Assembly (NCBI GenBank): GCA_040384825.1
Contig: JAZKIO010000003.1
Location: forward strand, 1 to 64,000
Source of the DNA: LMDS01 sp040384825
GTDB lineage: Bacteria; Pseudomonadota; Gammaproteobacteria; Burkholderiales; Burkholderiaceae_C
Reading direction: 5' to 3'
DNA: 64,000 nucleotides
Shown here in pieces: positions 35,115-43,353 of the stretch. The notes under the pieces were generated by a model, which searched no databases, had not been told where the DNA came from, and saw only the letters and a list, made by a program, of their open reading frames with translations. Position 1 is the first letter of the stretch. The number at the start of each line of letters is the position of its first letter. The position numbers were made by a program, and so were the translations under genes.

Positions 35115-36308
35115 TCAGGCTTCCAGCGCGCCCAGCGCCTGCTGTGAATCGGCGATCAGGTCGCCCACCGCCTCCAGCCCGATCGAGAACCGCACCAGCG
35201 TGCCGCGCCGGCGCGGCTGCTTGCGCATTTGCGCCAGGTCATACGGCACCACCAGGCTGACCGGCCCGGCCCACGAGAAGCCGATCCTGAAGAGCCGCAG
35301 CGCGTCGACGAACCGGTCGACCTGCCCCGGCGTGTAGCGTTCGTCGAACACGACCGAGAACAGCCCCGCCGACTGCGTGCACAGCCGCGCCCAGTGCTCG
35401 TGCCCCGGCGAGCCGGCCAGCGCCGGATGCAGCACCTGCGCCACCTCCGGCCGCGTCGCCCACCACTGCGCCAGCGTGCGCCCGGCCCGGTCGGCCGCGG
35501 CGTAGCGCAGCGGCAGGCTGGGGAGCGCCCGCAACACCGCCTCGACATCGTTGGCGGCCACGCCCCAGCCCATGCGCATGTGGGCGGCGTTCAGCTTCAG
35601 GTGCAGCGCCGGGTCGCGGGTCGTCACCGAGCCCATCAGCACGTCACCGCCACCCGACGGGTACTTGGTCAGCGCGTGAGCCGAGACGTCGACACCCAGG
35701 CCGTCCTCCAGCTTGAACGGGTTGAACGCGAGGCCCGCGCCCCAGGTGTTGTCGAGCGCGACGATCGCGCCCTGCGAACGAGCGGCGCGCACCAGGTTCG
35801 GCACGTCGGGGAACTCCATCGTCACCGAACCGGGCGGCTCGATCCACACCAGCTTGGTCTGCGGCGTGACGCTGGCGGCCAGCGCGTTGGCATCCATCGA
35901 GTCGTAGAAGCGGTGGGTGATGCCCCAGCCGGCCAGCTCGTGGCGCGCCAGTTCCTTGTTCGGGTTGTAGGCGTTGTCGGGTATCAGCACCTCGTCGCCG
36001 GCGCGCAGCAGCGCGATGTCCGTCAAGGCGATCGCGGCCAGGCCGCTCGGCACGAGCACGGCGTGCTGTGCACCTTCCAGCGTGGCGATGCGCTCCTCGA
36101 GCGTGAAGGTGGTCGGCGTGCCGTGCAGGCCGTAGGTGTAGCCGACCTTCTCCTTCCAGTTGCGCGCGCGCATCGCGGCGACGTTCGGGAAGATCACCGT
36201 CGAGGCCTTGAACACGCCGGGCTGCGGGGCGTTGAAACCGGCGGGCGGCTGGTACGGGTGGTGGATCAGCGTCGTCTCGATCGACGGTTCGGGGGCGCGC
36301 TCGGTCAT
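35115..36308 (-). CDS. metC: Cystathionine beta-lyase (Cys/Met metabolism PLP enzyme)
   Basis: A 397-residue cytoplasmic PLP-dependent enzyme of the Cys/Met metabolism family. The PLP-binding Lys is in the segment SAHALTKYPSGGGDVLMGS; the PLP phosphate-contacting region is LVPSGLAAIALT and the Asp pairing with the pyridine nitrogen is in VALDNTWG. The YTYGLHGTPT segment and the PGQVDRFVDALRLFRIGFSWAG region point to cystathionine beta-lyase, which cleaves cystathionine to homocysteine; close relatives of similar sequence exist, so the symbol is tentative. It is convergent with the P450 gene (3 bp between stops) and downstream of the FAD oxidoreductase gene. Confidence 0.88.
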   Translation of the reverse strand: MTERAPEPSIETTLIHHPYQPPAGFNAPQPGVFKASTVIFPNVAAMRARNWKEKVGYTYGLHGTPTTFTLEERIATLEGAQHAVLVPSGLAAIALTDIALLRAGDEVLIPDNAYNPNKELARHELAGWGITHRFYDSMDANALAASVTPQTKLVWIEPPGSVTMEFPDVPNLVRAARSQGAIVALDNTWGAGLAFNPFKLEDGLGVDVSAHALTKYPSGGGDVLMGSVTTRDPALHLKLNAAHMRMGWGVAANDVEAVLRALPSLPLRYAAADRAGRTLAQWWATRPEVAQVLHPALAGSPGHEHWARLCTQSAGLFSVVFDERYTPGQVDRFVDALRLFRIGFSWAGPVSLVVPYDLAQMRKQPRRRGTLVRFSIGLEAVGDLIADSQQALGALEA

Positions 36309-36351
36309 CGGCTTCTCTTCAACGGACAGGCGGTCAGTCTATGCGAGCGCT

Positions 36352-37731
36352 TCAGGCCAGCGGCTCCAGCGCGGCGAAGAGGCTGGGCAGCAGTTCGCTG
36401 ACGGTCGGGTGGATGAACATGGTCTGCGTGATGCGGGTGTACGGCAGATCGGCGGCCATCGCGAGCAGCAGGAGTTGCACGACCTCGTCGGCCTCGATGC
36501 CGAACAGCGCGGCACCGAGGATGCGCTCGGTCTGCGCGTCGACCAGCACCTTCATGAAGCCGGTGGTCTCGCCGCGCTCGCGCGCGCGGCCGACGCGGGC
36601 CATCGGAAACGTCGCGACCTTCGCCGCGCGGCCGCTGGCGCGGACCTCCGCCTCGCTCATGCCGATGCGGCCGAGCGGCGGGTCGGTGTAGAGCGCGTAG
36701 GCGGCGATGCGGTCGGAGACCCGCCGCGCGCCGCCGTCGAGCAGGTTGGCCGCGACGATCTCGTGATCGTTGTACGAGGTGTGGGTGAACGCGCCTTTGC
36801 CGTTCACGTCGCCGAGCGCCCAGACGCCCGGCACGCTGGTGCGCAGTTCGTCGTCGACGGTGATGTAGCCGCGTGCATCGGTGGCGATGCCGGCGGCGTC
36901 GAGACCGAGGCCCGCGGTGTTCGGCACGCGGCCGACCGCCAGCAGCAAGTGGCTGCCATCCACCATCTGCGCGCTGCCGGCCCCATTGAACGCGACACGC
37001 ACGCCCGAGCCCTGCCGCGCCATCGACAGGTCGGCTGCGCCCACGCGCACGTCGATGCCCTCCCCCTCCAGCAGCGCACGCACGGCCGCGCTCACCTCGA
37101 CATCCTCGCGCCCGATCAATCGCGGGCCGGCCTCGATCACCGTGACGCGGCTGCCGAAGCGCCGGTACATCTGCGCAAACTCCAGGCCGATGTAGCTGCC
37201 GCCGACGATCACCAGGTGCTCGGGCAGAAAGTCGATGTCCATCATCGACGTGTTGGTCAGCATCGGCACGTCCCGCACGCCCGGCCAGTCCGGCACGCTC
37301 GCTCGGCCACCGGTGTTGATGAAGATCTTGGGCGCGCTCAGTTCGTCGTCGCCGACACGCACGGTGTCCGGCCCGATGAAGCGAGCTTCGCCGCGGATCA
37401 GCGTCAAGGTCGGCAGGCTGCCGAGCCAGGTCGTCAGGCCGGTGATCGACTCGGCGACGACCGCGTCCTTGCGCGCCTTGACCGCCCGCATGTCGACCGC
37501 GATCTCGCCGCCGATCGAGACGCCGTAGCGCGCCGCGGTGCGCGCCACATGCGCCGCCCGCGCGCTGGCGACCAGCGTCTTGGTCGGGATGCAGCCGTCG
37601 TTGACGCAGGTCCCGCCGAGGTGCTCGCGCTCGATCAGCGCCACGCGCTGGCCGCGCTGCGCGAACCGTGCCGCCAGCGAGGGGCCGGCCTGACCGGCGC
37701 CGATGACGATCGCGTCGAAACTCTGCTTCAT
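36352..37731 (-). CDS. FAD-dependent pyridine nucleotide-disulfide oxidoreductase
   Basis: A 459-residue class I flavoprotein disulfide oxidoreductase. The N-terminal FAD site is AIVIGAGQAGPSLA, the redox-active Cys pair is GGTCVNDGCIPTK, the NAD(P) site is LVIVGGSYIGLEFAQ, the second FAD site is VWALGDVNGKGAFTHTS, and the C-terminus has the catalytic His region MFIHPTVSELLPSLF. Such proteins are often annotated as mercuric reductase, but there is no N-terminal heavy-metal domain and no C-terminal Cys-Cys, so that name is not warranted. The physiological substrate is unknown. It lies 43 bp downstream of rimO and 43 bp upstream of metC. The ATG at 37731 fits the family start. Confidence 0.9.
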   Translation of the reverse strand: MKQSFDAIVIGAGQAGPSLAARFAQRGQRVALIEREHLGGTCVNDGCIPTKTLVASARAAHVARTAARYGVSIGGEIAVDMRAVKARKDAVVAESITGLTTWLGSLPTLTLIRGEARFIGPDTVRVGDDELSAPKIFINTGGRASVPDWPGVRDVPMLTNTSMMDIDFLPEHLVIVGGSYIGLEFAQMYRRFGSRVTVIEAGPRLIGREDVEVSAAVRALLEGEGIDVRVGAADLSMARQGSGVRVAFNGAGSAQMVDGSHLLLAVGRVPNTAGLGLDAAGIATDARGYITVDDELRTSVPGVWALGDVNGKGAFTHTSYNDHEIVAANLLDGGARRVSDRIAAYALYTDPPLGRIGMSEAEVRASGRAAKVATFPMARVGRARERGETTGFMKVLVDAQTERILGAALFGIEADEVVQLLLLAMAADLPYTRITQTMFIHPTVSELLPSLFAALEPLA

Positions 37732-37774
37732 CGCGGCTCCCGCAGTGGAAGCCGTGGACTCTACTGCGGTGCCG

Positions 37775-39178
37775 TCAGATCGGCACGCCGACCAGGTCGT
37801 GCCCCTGCGTGCCGACAATCCGGACGCGCGTGAACTCGCCGACCTTGAGCGTCTTCGACGCCTTCTCGGGCGGCAGCAGCTTGACGCTGCCGTCGATCTC
37901 CGGCGCATCCGCATACGAACGGCCGACGCCGCCCTTGCGGCCCATCGCCGGCGCCGAATCGACCAGCACCTGCATCGTCGCGCCAACGCGCTTCGCGAGT
38001 TTGGCGGCGGACACTTCCTCGGCGACGGCCATGAAGCGCGCGCGGCGCTCCTCGCGCAGTTCGATCGGCAGCATGCCGGGCAGGTCGTTCGCAGTCGCGC
38101 CGTTCACGGCCGAATACGCGAACGCGCCGGCGCGGTCGATCTGCGCCTCGCGCATGAAATCGAGCAGGTGCTCGAACTCGGCCTCGGTCTCGCCCGGGAA
38201 GCCGGCGATGAAGGTGCTGCGGATCACGATCTCCGGGCAGGTCTCCCGCCAGCGCTGCAGGCGCTCGAGGTTCTTCTCGCCGTTGGCGGGCCGCTTCATG
38301 CGCTTGAGCACATCGGGGTGCGAGTGCTGGAACGGCACGTCGAGGTACGGCAAGATGGCGCCGCTGGCCATCAGCGGCAGGATCGCGTCGACGTGCGGGT
38401 ACGGGTAGACGTAGTGCAGCCGCACCCACGCGCCGTGCTTGGCGGCCAGTTCGGCCAGCTTCTCGCACAGGTCGGTCATGTGGGTCTTGACGGGGCGGCC
38501 GTCCCAGAAGCCGGTGCGGAACTTGACGTCGACGCCGTAGGCGCTGGTGTCCTGGCTGATCACCAACAGTTCCTTCACGCCGGCTTCGAACAGGCGCTGG
38601 GCCTCGCCGAGCACATCGCCGATCGGGCGCGAGACCAGGTCGCCGCGCATGCTCGGGATGATGCAGAACGAGCAGCGGTGGTTGCAGCCTTCGCTGATCT
38701 TGAGGTACGCGTAGTGGCGCGGTGTGAGCTTCACGCCCTGCGCTGGAACGAGATCGATGAACGGGTCGTGCGGCTTCGGGCTGTGCAGGTGCACCGCATC
38801 CATGACCTCGTGGGTGGCGTGAGGGCCGGTCACGGCGAGCACGCTCGGGTGCATCTGGCGCACCAGGTTGCCGCCGTCCTCGCCGGCCTTGGCGCCGAGG
38901 CAGCCGGTGACGATGACCTTTCCGTTCTCGGCCAACGCCTCGCCGATGGTGTCGAGGCTTTCCTTCACCGCATCGTCGATGAAGCCGCAGGTGTTGACGA
39001 TCACCAGGTCGGCGCCGGCGAAGGTCTTGGAGGTGTCGTAGCCCTCGGCGCGCAGTTGCGTGAGGATCAGTTCGGAATCGGTCAGTGCCTTCGGGCAGCC
39101 GAGCGAGACGAAGCCGATCTTCGGGGCGGCGGCGGTGGTGGCGATGGTGGCGCGGGGGGCGAGCGTGGGGTCGGTCAT
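37775..39178 (-). CDS. rimO: Ribosomal protein S12 methylthiotransferase RimO
   Basis: Radical-SAM enzyme that adds a methylthio group to Asp88 of ribosomal protein S12. In its 467 residues the N-terminal UPF0004 domain has the three Cys that bind the auxiliary cluster (SLGCPKALTDSE, NTCGFIDDAV, TGCLGAKAGE), the radical-SAM triad is GCNHRCSFCIIPSMRGDLVSR (CxxxCxxC), and a C-terminal TRAM domain closes the protein with GEFTRVRIVGTQGHDLVG. SVQ-type differences with MiaB are clear: the PSMRG segment is RimO-specific. The start at ATG 39178 is set by family length. It sits 17 bp after the small secreted propeptide-like gene. Confidence 0.96.
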   Translation of the reverse strand: MTDPTLAPRATIATTAAAPKIGFVSLGCPKALTDSELILTQLRAEGYDTSKTFAGADLVIVNTCGFIDDAVKESLDTIGEALAENGKVIVTGCLGAKAGEDGGNLVRQMHPSVLAVTGPHATHEVMDAVHLHSPKPHDPFIDLVPAQGVKLTPRHYAYLKISEGCNHRCSFCIIPSMRGDLVSRPIGDVLGEAQRLFEAGVKELLVISQDTSAYGVDVKFRTGFWDGRPVKTHMTDLCEKLAELAAKHGAWVRLHYVYPYPHVDAILPLMASGAILPYLDVPFQHSHPDVLKRMKRPANGEKNLERLQRWRETCPEIVIRSTFIAGFPGETEAEFEHLLDFMREAQIDRAGAFAYSAVNGATANDLPGMLPIELREERRARFMAVAEEVSAAKLAKRVGATMQVLVDSAPAMGRKGGVGRSYADAPEIDGSVKLLPPEKASKTLKVGEFTRVRIVGTQGHDLVGVPI

Positions 39179-39195
39179 CCCGCCATTTTCGCCGA

Positions 39196-39702
39196 TCAGC
39201 GCGCGGGCAGGACCTCGATCTCCAGCGCGGGGCAATCCAGGCGCTTCGGGACGTGGTCGGCCAGGGGCCGTGCCGGGCCGCCGGTGACGTCGAACAGCGA
39301 GATGCGGGGCATCACGCGGTAGCGGCCGGGGCGGGTGAGATCGAAGGGCTGCGCCAGGTCGACCGTGGCATGGCGGCTCCGGCCGGGGGCGATGGTCACG
39401 TACTCGTCGGCACCCGGATCGCCGCGCTTGACCATCGGACCGCTGTAGCGCTGCGGCTCGCCGTCACGCAGGACCTGCACGTACGGGGCGAACCAGCCCT
39501 CGAAGGGCGTGGCCCAGTTCAGCACGCGCACCGCGGCAGGGCCGCGGTTGGTGAGCGTGAAGCGCATCGGCGCGGGTTCTCCGGCGGTCACCCGCGCCGG
39601 CGCCGTGAGCTTGCAGACGAGGTCAGGCGGGGCGGCGAGCACGGGCATGGACATGGAAGCGATCGCCGCCAGTGCGGCGATCGGTCCGAGCCACTTGGAC
39701 AT
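39196..39702 (-). CDS. Secreted protein resembling the N-terminal domain of the adjacent metallopeptidase
   Basis: A 168-residue protein with a signal peptide (IAALAAIASMSMPVLAA) and a single predicted beta-sandwich domain. It aligns well by eye with residues about 25-135 of the upstream peptidase: both have an N-terminal strand ending in a Pro/Val-rich turn, then NRGPAAVRVLNW versus NTARHPVNLLKW, YSGPMVKRGDPGADE versus YLGPLVKRAAPGAND, IAPGRSRHATVDL versus LQPGESISFQAEL, and FDLTRPGRYRV versus YDLSQSGRYAI. The ATG shares one nucleotide with the peptidase stop (TGATG). The likely roles are folding helper or inhibitor acting in trans; this is inference. It has no catalytic motif of its own. 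Confidence 0.8.
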   Translation of the reverse strand: MSKWLGPIAALAAIASMSMPVLAAPPDLVCKLTAPARVTAGEPAPMRFTLTNRGPAAVRVLNWATPFEGWFAPYVQVLRDGEPQRYSGPMVKRGDPGADEYVTIAPGRSRHATVDLAQPFDLTRPGRYRVMPRISLFDVTGGPARPLADHVPKRLDCPALEIEVLPAR

Positions 39703-40733
39703 CACGGCAGCGAAGGTGTGTTCTCGGCGAAGTATTCGTGGCTGTCGGCGTTGTTGAGCGCCTTGGCGGGATCGCTGATCGCGAGCGCCTTGGCCGCCGT
39801 TTGCCCATACGCCCAGTCGTCGGTGCCGGCCACCACATCGAAGTGCGACATCTCGTGCACCAGCGTGCCGGCTTTGGAATCCGTGCCGGTCAGCGGCGCG
39901 GCCCAGAAGGCGCCGCAGACATAGATCTTGTAGGGTTGCGTCGGGTAAACGTAGGCGTAGATGTTGGACTTCTTGCACTTGCAGTCGACGGTGATCGACT
40001 TGTTCGCGAACGCATCGGCAATGGCGACGAAGTGGCTGCGCGCCGTCCCCCACCCTTCTTCGGTCAGCGTTCCGAACCAGGTGCTGTAGCGTGATGAGCT
40101 CCGTGGCGCTCGGCCGGCCAGGTAGCTGCTCGCGCCCGTCGCATAGCTGCTGGCGCCCGCGACGGCACTGACGATCGTGGATTGCTGCGTGGCCGAGCAA
40201 TTGCCCGAGAAACCGAGCTTGTCGCCACCGGGCGGCACCGGCGCCGTCGGCGCCTTGCCGCTGCGCCCCTCCAGCCACACGTACAACGGCGCCGCCGTCT
40301 TCAGCGAGGCTTCGTCGTCGTGCTTGCCGCGGCTCACGTATTCGATCGCGTAGCGGCCGCTCTGCGACAGGTCGTAGGCGCCGGTCAGCTCGGCCTGGAA
40401 GCTGATCGACTCGCCCGGCTGCAGCTTGACCTTGTCGTTCGCGCCCGGGGCGGCGCGCTTGACCAGCGGGCCCAGGTAGTCGACCTTCCGGTCGTCGCGC
40501 GTGACCTTGAACAGCGGGCCCTCGAGCTCGTCGCCCGGCAGCTGCCACTTGAGCAGGTTGACCGGGTGGCGCGCGGTGTTGGTGACCGTGACCGTCACGT
40601 AGACATCGACATCGCCGCGCAGCACCGGTGTCGGCACGCTGAGCCGCACGTCGATGGTCGCGGGTGCCGCTTGCGCGAGCACGGTGGTGGTCAGCAAGCC
40701 GACCGCAAGGGAACGCTGGACGAGACGCAACAT
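39702..40733 (-). CDS. Secreted aspzincin metallopeptidase (family M35)
   Basis: A 343-residue secreted zinc peptidase. It has a signal peptide (VGLLTTTVLAQAAP), a beta-sandwich N-terminal domain (about 25-170) and a C-terminal catalytic domain. The zinc site is HEMSH (residues 293-297) and the aspzincin third ligand is in GTDDWAYG (303-310), fitting the M35 pattern HExxH plus GTxDxxYG. Four Cys (GNCSA, CKC, YVCGAF) could form disulfides as in deuterolysin and peptidyl-Lys peptidases, best known from fungi and also found in some bacteria. Specificity toward Lys is not demonstrable here. It is translationally coupled to the propeptide-like gene and lies 43 bp after phaR. Confidence 0.9.
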   Translation of the reverse strand: MLRLVQRSLAVGLLTTTVLAQAAPATIDVRLSVPTPVLRGDVDVYVTVTVTNTARHPVNLLKWQLPGDELEGPLFKVTRDDRKVDYLGPLVKRAAPGANDKVKLQPGESISFQAELTGAYDLSQSGRYAIEYVSRGKHDDEASLKTAAPLYVWLEGRSGKAPTAPVPPGGDKLGFSGNCSATQQSTIVSAVAGASSYATGASSYLAGRAPRSSSRYSTWFGTLTEEGWGTARSHFVAIADAFANKSITVDCKCKKSNIYAYVYPTQPYKIYVCGAFWAAPLTGTDSKAGTLVHEMSHFDVVAGTDDWAYGQTAAKALAISDPAKALNNADSHEYFAENTPSLP

Positions 40734-40776
40734 GGACAGGCTCCTGATGTGAGAGAGGTGAATCGAGACTCGCGCC

Positions 40777-41400
40777 TCAGCGCTTGGGGGGTTTGAACCC
40801 CGGCATCCCCGGGAACAGGGCACCGGCCTGCTTGGCCATCTGCTCCTGCATCTGCGCGAACATCTTGCGCGACTGCTCCATGTAGTTGCCCATCAGCCCC
40901 TGCACCACCGGTGCCTGGCCGTTCAGGAACTGGGACCACATCTCGGGCGTCTGCGCGGTCGGGTCGAGCAGGCCCTTGGACTGCTCGGCCAATCGGGCCT
41001 GGATCTCGGTGAAGGTCTGCAGGTTCTTCTCGAGGTAGGAGCCCATCATCCCCTGCATCGAGTGACCGTAGAAGCGGATGATCTGCGCCAGCATGGGCGC
41101 CGAGAACATCGGCACGCCACCGCTCTCCTCTTCCAGGATGATCTGCAGCAGGATGCTGCGGGTCAGGTCCTCGCCGGTCTTGGCGTCGCGCACCTCGAAG
41201 CTCTCGGCCGACAGCACCATCGCCTTCACGTCGGCGAGCGTGATGTAGCTGCTCAGCTGCGTGTCGTAGAGACGGCGGTTCGGGTACTTCTTGAGGACGC
41301 GCGGGCCGCCCGGGGTCTCCGGGGCGGTCGGGACGGGGGCCGCCGGAGCGCCGGTCTCTGCGCTCGCCTCCGACTTCACTGCGCGGCGGGACTGGGCCAT
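40777..41400 (-). CDS. phaR: Polyhydroxyalkanoate synthesis repressor PhaR
   Basis: DNA-binding repressor that controls PHA granule protein genes and also binds granules. The 207 residues include the diagnostic PHB/PHA accumulation regulator DNA-binding domain (LKKYPNRRLYDTQLSSYITL) and the following regulator domain DVKAMVLSAESFEVRDAKTG. The C-terminal part is amphipathic with repeated Met and Gln (GSYLEKNLQTF, MQEQMAKQAG). A dyad TGTGCA-N2-TGCACA lies 20 bp upstream, a possible autoregulatory site. No phaC, phaA or phasin gene is in the window, so the regulon lies elsewhere. Confidence 0.95.
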   Translation of the reverse strand: MAQSRRAVKSEASAETGAPAAPVPTAPETPGGPRVLKKYPNRRLYDTQLSSYITLADVKAMVLSAESFEVRDAKTGEDLTRSILLQIILEEESGGVPMFSAPMLAQIIRFYGHSMQGMMGSYLEKNLQTFTEIQARLAEQSKGLLDPTAQTPEMWSQFLNGQAPVVQGLMGNYMEQSRKMFAQMQEQMAKQAGALFPGMPGFKPPKR

Positions 41401-41419
41401 TCGGCGCCTCCTGGGTCAA

Positions 41420-41442
41420 TGTGCAACTGCACAACGATTCTA
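41420..41442 (-). promoter_or_regulatory. Candidate phaR promoter and operator
   Basis: A perfect dyad TGTGCA, 2-nt spacer, TGCACA (41420-41433) lies just downstream of a -10-like TAGAAT (41437-41442, minus strand). The dyad would cover the start point, the expected place for autorepression. No clear -35 was found. Confidence 0.4.
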
Positions 41443-41500
41443 GAAGTGCCCCCCGGGGCGGCTCCGGAGGGTTTTCCCGCTCGACCCGCCGACGCGGCGA

Positions 41501-42649
41501 TCAGGGCTGGTACTTCCAGGCGCCGTTCTCGATCTTCACCATCACGCGGGCGCGCTGGTCGAGGCCGAGGTGGTCGGTCTTGGACATGTTGAAGATGCCG
41601 TGCGCGCCATGCACTTCCTTGGTGTTCTCGAGCGCGTCGCGCAGCGCGCTGCGGAACTCGGGCGTGCCCGGCTTCGCGGTCTTCAGCGCGTTGGCGACCG
41701 CCACCTGCATCAGCATGCCGACGTCCCACATGTGGCCGCCGAAGGTCGAGACCGAGCCCTTGCCGTACGCGGCTTCGTACTTCGCGACGTAGTCGAGCGC
41801 GGACTTCTTCACCGGGTTGCTGGCCGGCAGCTGCGCGGCCACCAGCACCGGGCCGGACGGCAGCAACGTGCCCTCCACGTCCTTGCCGCCGACGCGCAGG
41901 AAGTCGTTGTTCGCGACGCCGTGGGTCTGGTAGTACTTGCCGGTGTAGCCGCGCTCCTTCAGCGCGCGCTGCGGCAGCACCGCGGGCGTGCCGGAGCCGG
42001 CGACGAGGATCGCGTCCGGCTTGGCGGCGACGATCTTCAGCACCTGGCCGGTCACCGAGGTGTCGGTGCGGGCATAGCGCTCGTTGGCGACGATGGTGAG
42101 GCCCTTCAGCGCGGCCGCCTTCGAGAACTCGGCGTACCAGCCCTCGCCGTACGCATCGGCGAAGCCGATGAAGCCGACCGTCTTGACGCCGTTGTCGGCC
42201 ATGCTCGCGGCGATCGCGAGCGACATCATGATGTCGTTCTGCGGCGTCTTGAAGACCCAGCGCTTCTTCGCGTCGACCGGCTCGACGATGCGTGCCGAGG
42301 CGGCCATCGAGATCATCGGCGTCTGGTTCTCGGCGACCACGTCGATCATCGCCAGCGAGTTCGGCGTGACGGTGGAGCCCAGGATCACGTCGACCTTGTT
42401 CTCGGTGATCAGCTTGCGGGTGTTGCTGACGGCCAGCGTGGTGTCGGAGGCATCGTCCAGCACGATGTAGTTGATCTTCTGCCCGCCGATGGTCTGCGGC
42501 ATCAGCGCGACCGTGTTCTTTTGCGGGATGCCGAGCGAGGCGGCCGGGCCCGTCGCCGAGACGGTCACGCCGACGTTGACGTCGGCATGGGCGAGCGTGG
42601 CGGCGGCGAACGTGGCGGCCAGGGCGATCAGGGTCTTCTTGAGCTTCAT
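41501..42649 (-). CDS. Branched-chain amino acid-type ABC transporter substrate-binding protein
   Basis: A 382-residue periplasmic binding protein of the LivK/Peripla_BP_6 family. It has a signal peptide (KTLIALAATFAAATLAHA) and typical segments VNVGVTVSATGPAASLGIPQ, ITENKVDVILGSTVTPNSLA, TVGFIGFADAYGEGW and GGHMWDVGMLM. Although called branched-chain amino acid-binding, family members in Burkholderiales often bind aromatic acids; the neighbouring PaaG-like gene and TetR regulator are compatible with that. No permease or ATPase gene lies next to it. It is 33 bp downstream of the TetR regulator. The substrate is not established. Confidence 0.9.
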   Translation of the reverse strand: MKLKKTLIALAATFAAATLAHADVNVGVTVSATGPAASLGIPQKNTVALMPQTIGGQKINYIVLDDASDTTLAVSNTRKLITENKVDVILGSTVTPNSLAMIDVVAENQTPMISMAASARIVEPVDAKKRWVFKTPQNDIMMSLAIAASMADNGVKTVGFIGFADAYGEGWYAEFSKAAALKGLTIVANERYARTDTSVTGQVLKIVAAKPDAILVAGSGTPAVLPQRALKERGYTGKYYQTHGVANNDFLRVGGKDVEGTLLPSGPVLVAAQLPASNPVKKSALDYVAKYEAAYGKGSVSTFGGHMWDVGMLMQVAVANALKTAKPGTPEFRSALRDALENTKEVHGAHGIFNMSKTDHLGLDQRARVMVKIENGAWKYQP

Positions 42650-42682
42650 GCAATGTCTCCGGGGTTCGAAATGGAAAAGGGT

Positions 42683-43336
42683 CTAGGCGCGCCGAGCGAT
42701 GCGCTTCGCGGGGGCGGGTTCGGGGCAAGGCTGCGACCCGGCGACGTGCACCGAGTTCAATCCGCCGAAGAAAAGATCCGCGACGACCGGCGCCATCGCC
42801 GCATGGGTCAGCTTGCCGCCCGGCTGCAGCCACGTGAACATCCAGTTCATCATGCCGAACAGCAGCATCGTGACGGGCTTGTGCAGGTCGGTCGCGCGCA
42901 GGTCGGGCCGGCTCTCGGCGATGGCCTCGGCGAAGGCATCGACGACCTCGCGCTGACCGTCGAGCACGCGCTCGCGGTCGGCCGGCTCGAGGAACTTCAC
43001 GTCCTCGGTCAGCACCCGGTGCGCCGACTGCGCATGCGCATACACGTCGAGGAAACTCGCGATCAGCGCGCGCACCCGCGCCTGCGGATCGAGCGGCTGC
43101 TGCTGCGCCTGCGCGACCAGCTCCTTCAGGCGGCCGACATGGTCCTCGGCGATCTCGACCAGCAGCTGGTACTTGTCGCGCACGTAGTGGTAGAGCGAGG
43201 GCTTGGACACGCCGCAGGCGAGCGCGACCTGGTTCATCGACGTGGCGGTGTAGCCCTGCCGGGCGAACAGGTCCGCCGCACGCGCGAGGATCTCCTCGCG
43301 CTGCGTGTCGTAGCCGGGGGCGCGACCGCGGGGCAT
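42683..43336 (-). CDS. TetR family transcriptional regulator
   Basis: A 217-residue repressor. The N-terminal TetR helix-turn-helix is REEILARAADLFARQGYTATSMN followed by LACGVSKPSLYHYVRDKYQLL; the C-terminal ligand-binding helices are less conserved (for example VTMLLFGMMNWMFTWLQPGGK). It lies 17 bp downstream of the PaaG-like gene. A matching palindrome ACCGACCGGTCAGT sits upstream of that gene, so it probably represses its own operon and responds to an acyl-CoA such as phenylacetyl-CoA. Ligand and identity as PaaR are inference. The ATG at 43336 is supported by the HTH position. Confidence 0.9.
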   Translation of the reverse strand: MPRGRAPGYDTQREEILARAADLFARQGYTATSMNQVALACGVSKPSLYHYVRDKYQLLVEIAEDHVGRLKELVAQAQQQPLDPQARVRALIASFLDVYAHAQSAHRVLTEDVKFLEPADRERVLDGQREVVDAFAEAIAESRPDLRATDLHKPVTMLLFGMMNWMFTWLQPGGKLTHAAMAPVVADLFFGGLNSVHVAGSQPCPEPAPAKRIARRA

Positions 43337-43353
43337 CGGGTGCTGCGCTCCGT

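Noticed and set aside
33654..36308. A biosynthetic cluster formed by the P450, metC-like and FAD genes
   Set aside because: The P450 is on the opposite strand to the others, no scaffold-forming enzyme (PKS, NRPS, terpene synthase) is present, and rimO and smpB are housekeeping.
36352..37731. Mercuric reductase
   Set aside because: The protein has the GGTCVNDGCIPTK redox pair, but lacks the N-terminal heavy-metal domain and the C-terminal Cys-Cys essential for mercury reduction, and no mer genes are nearby.
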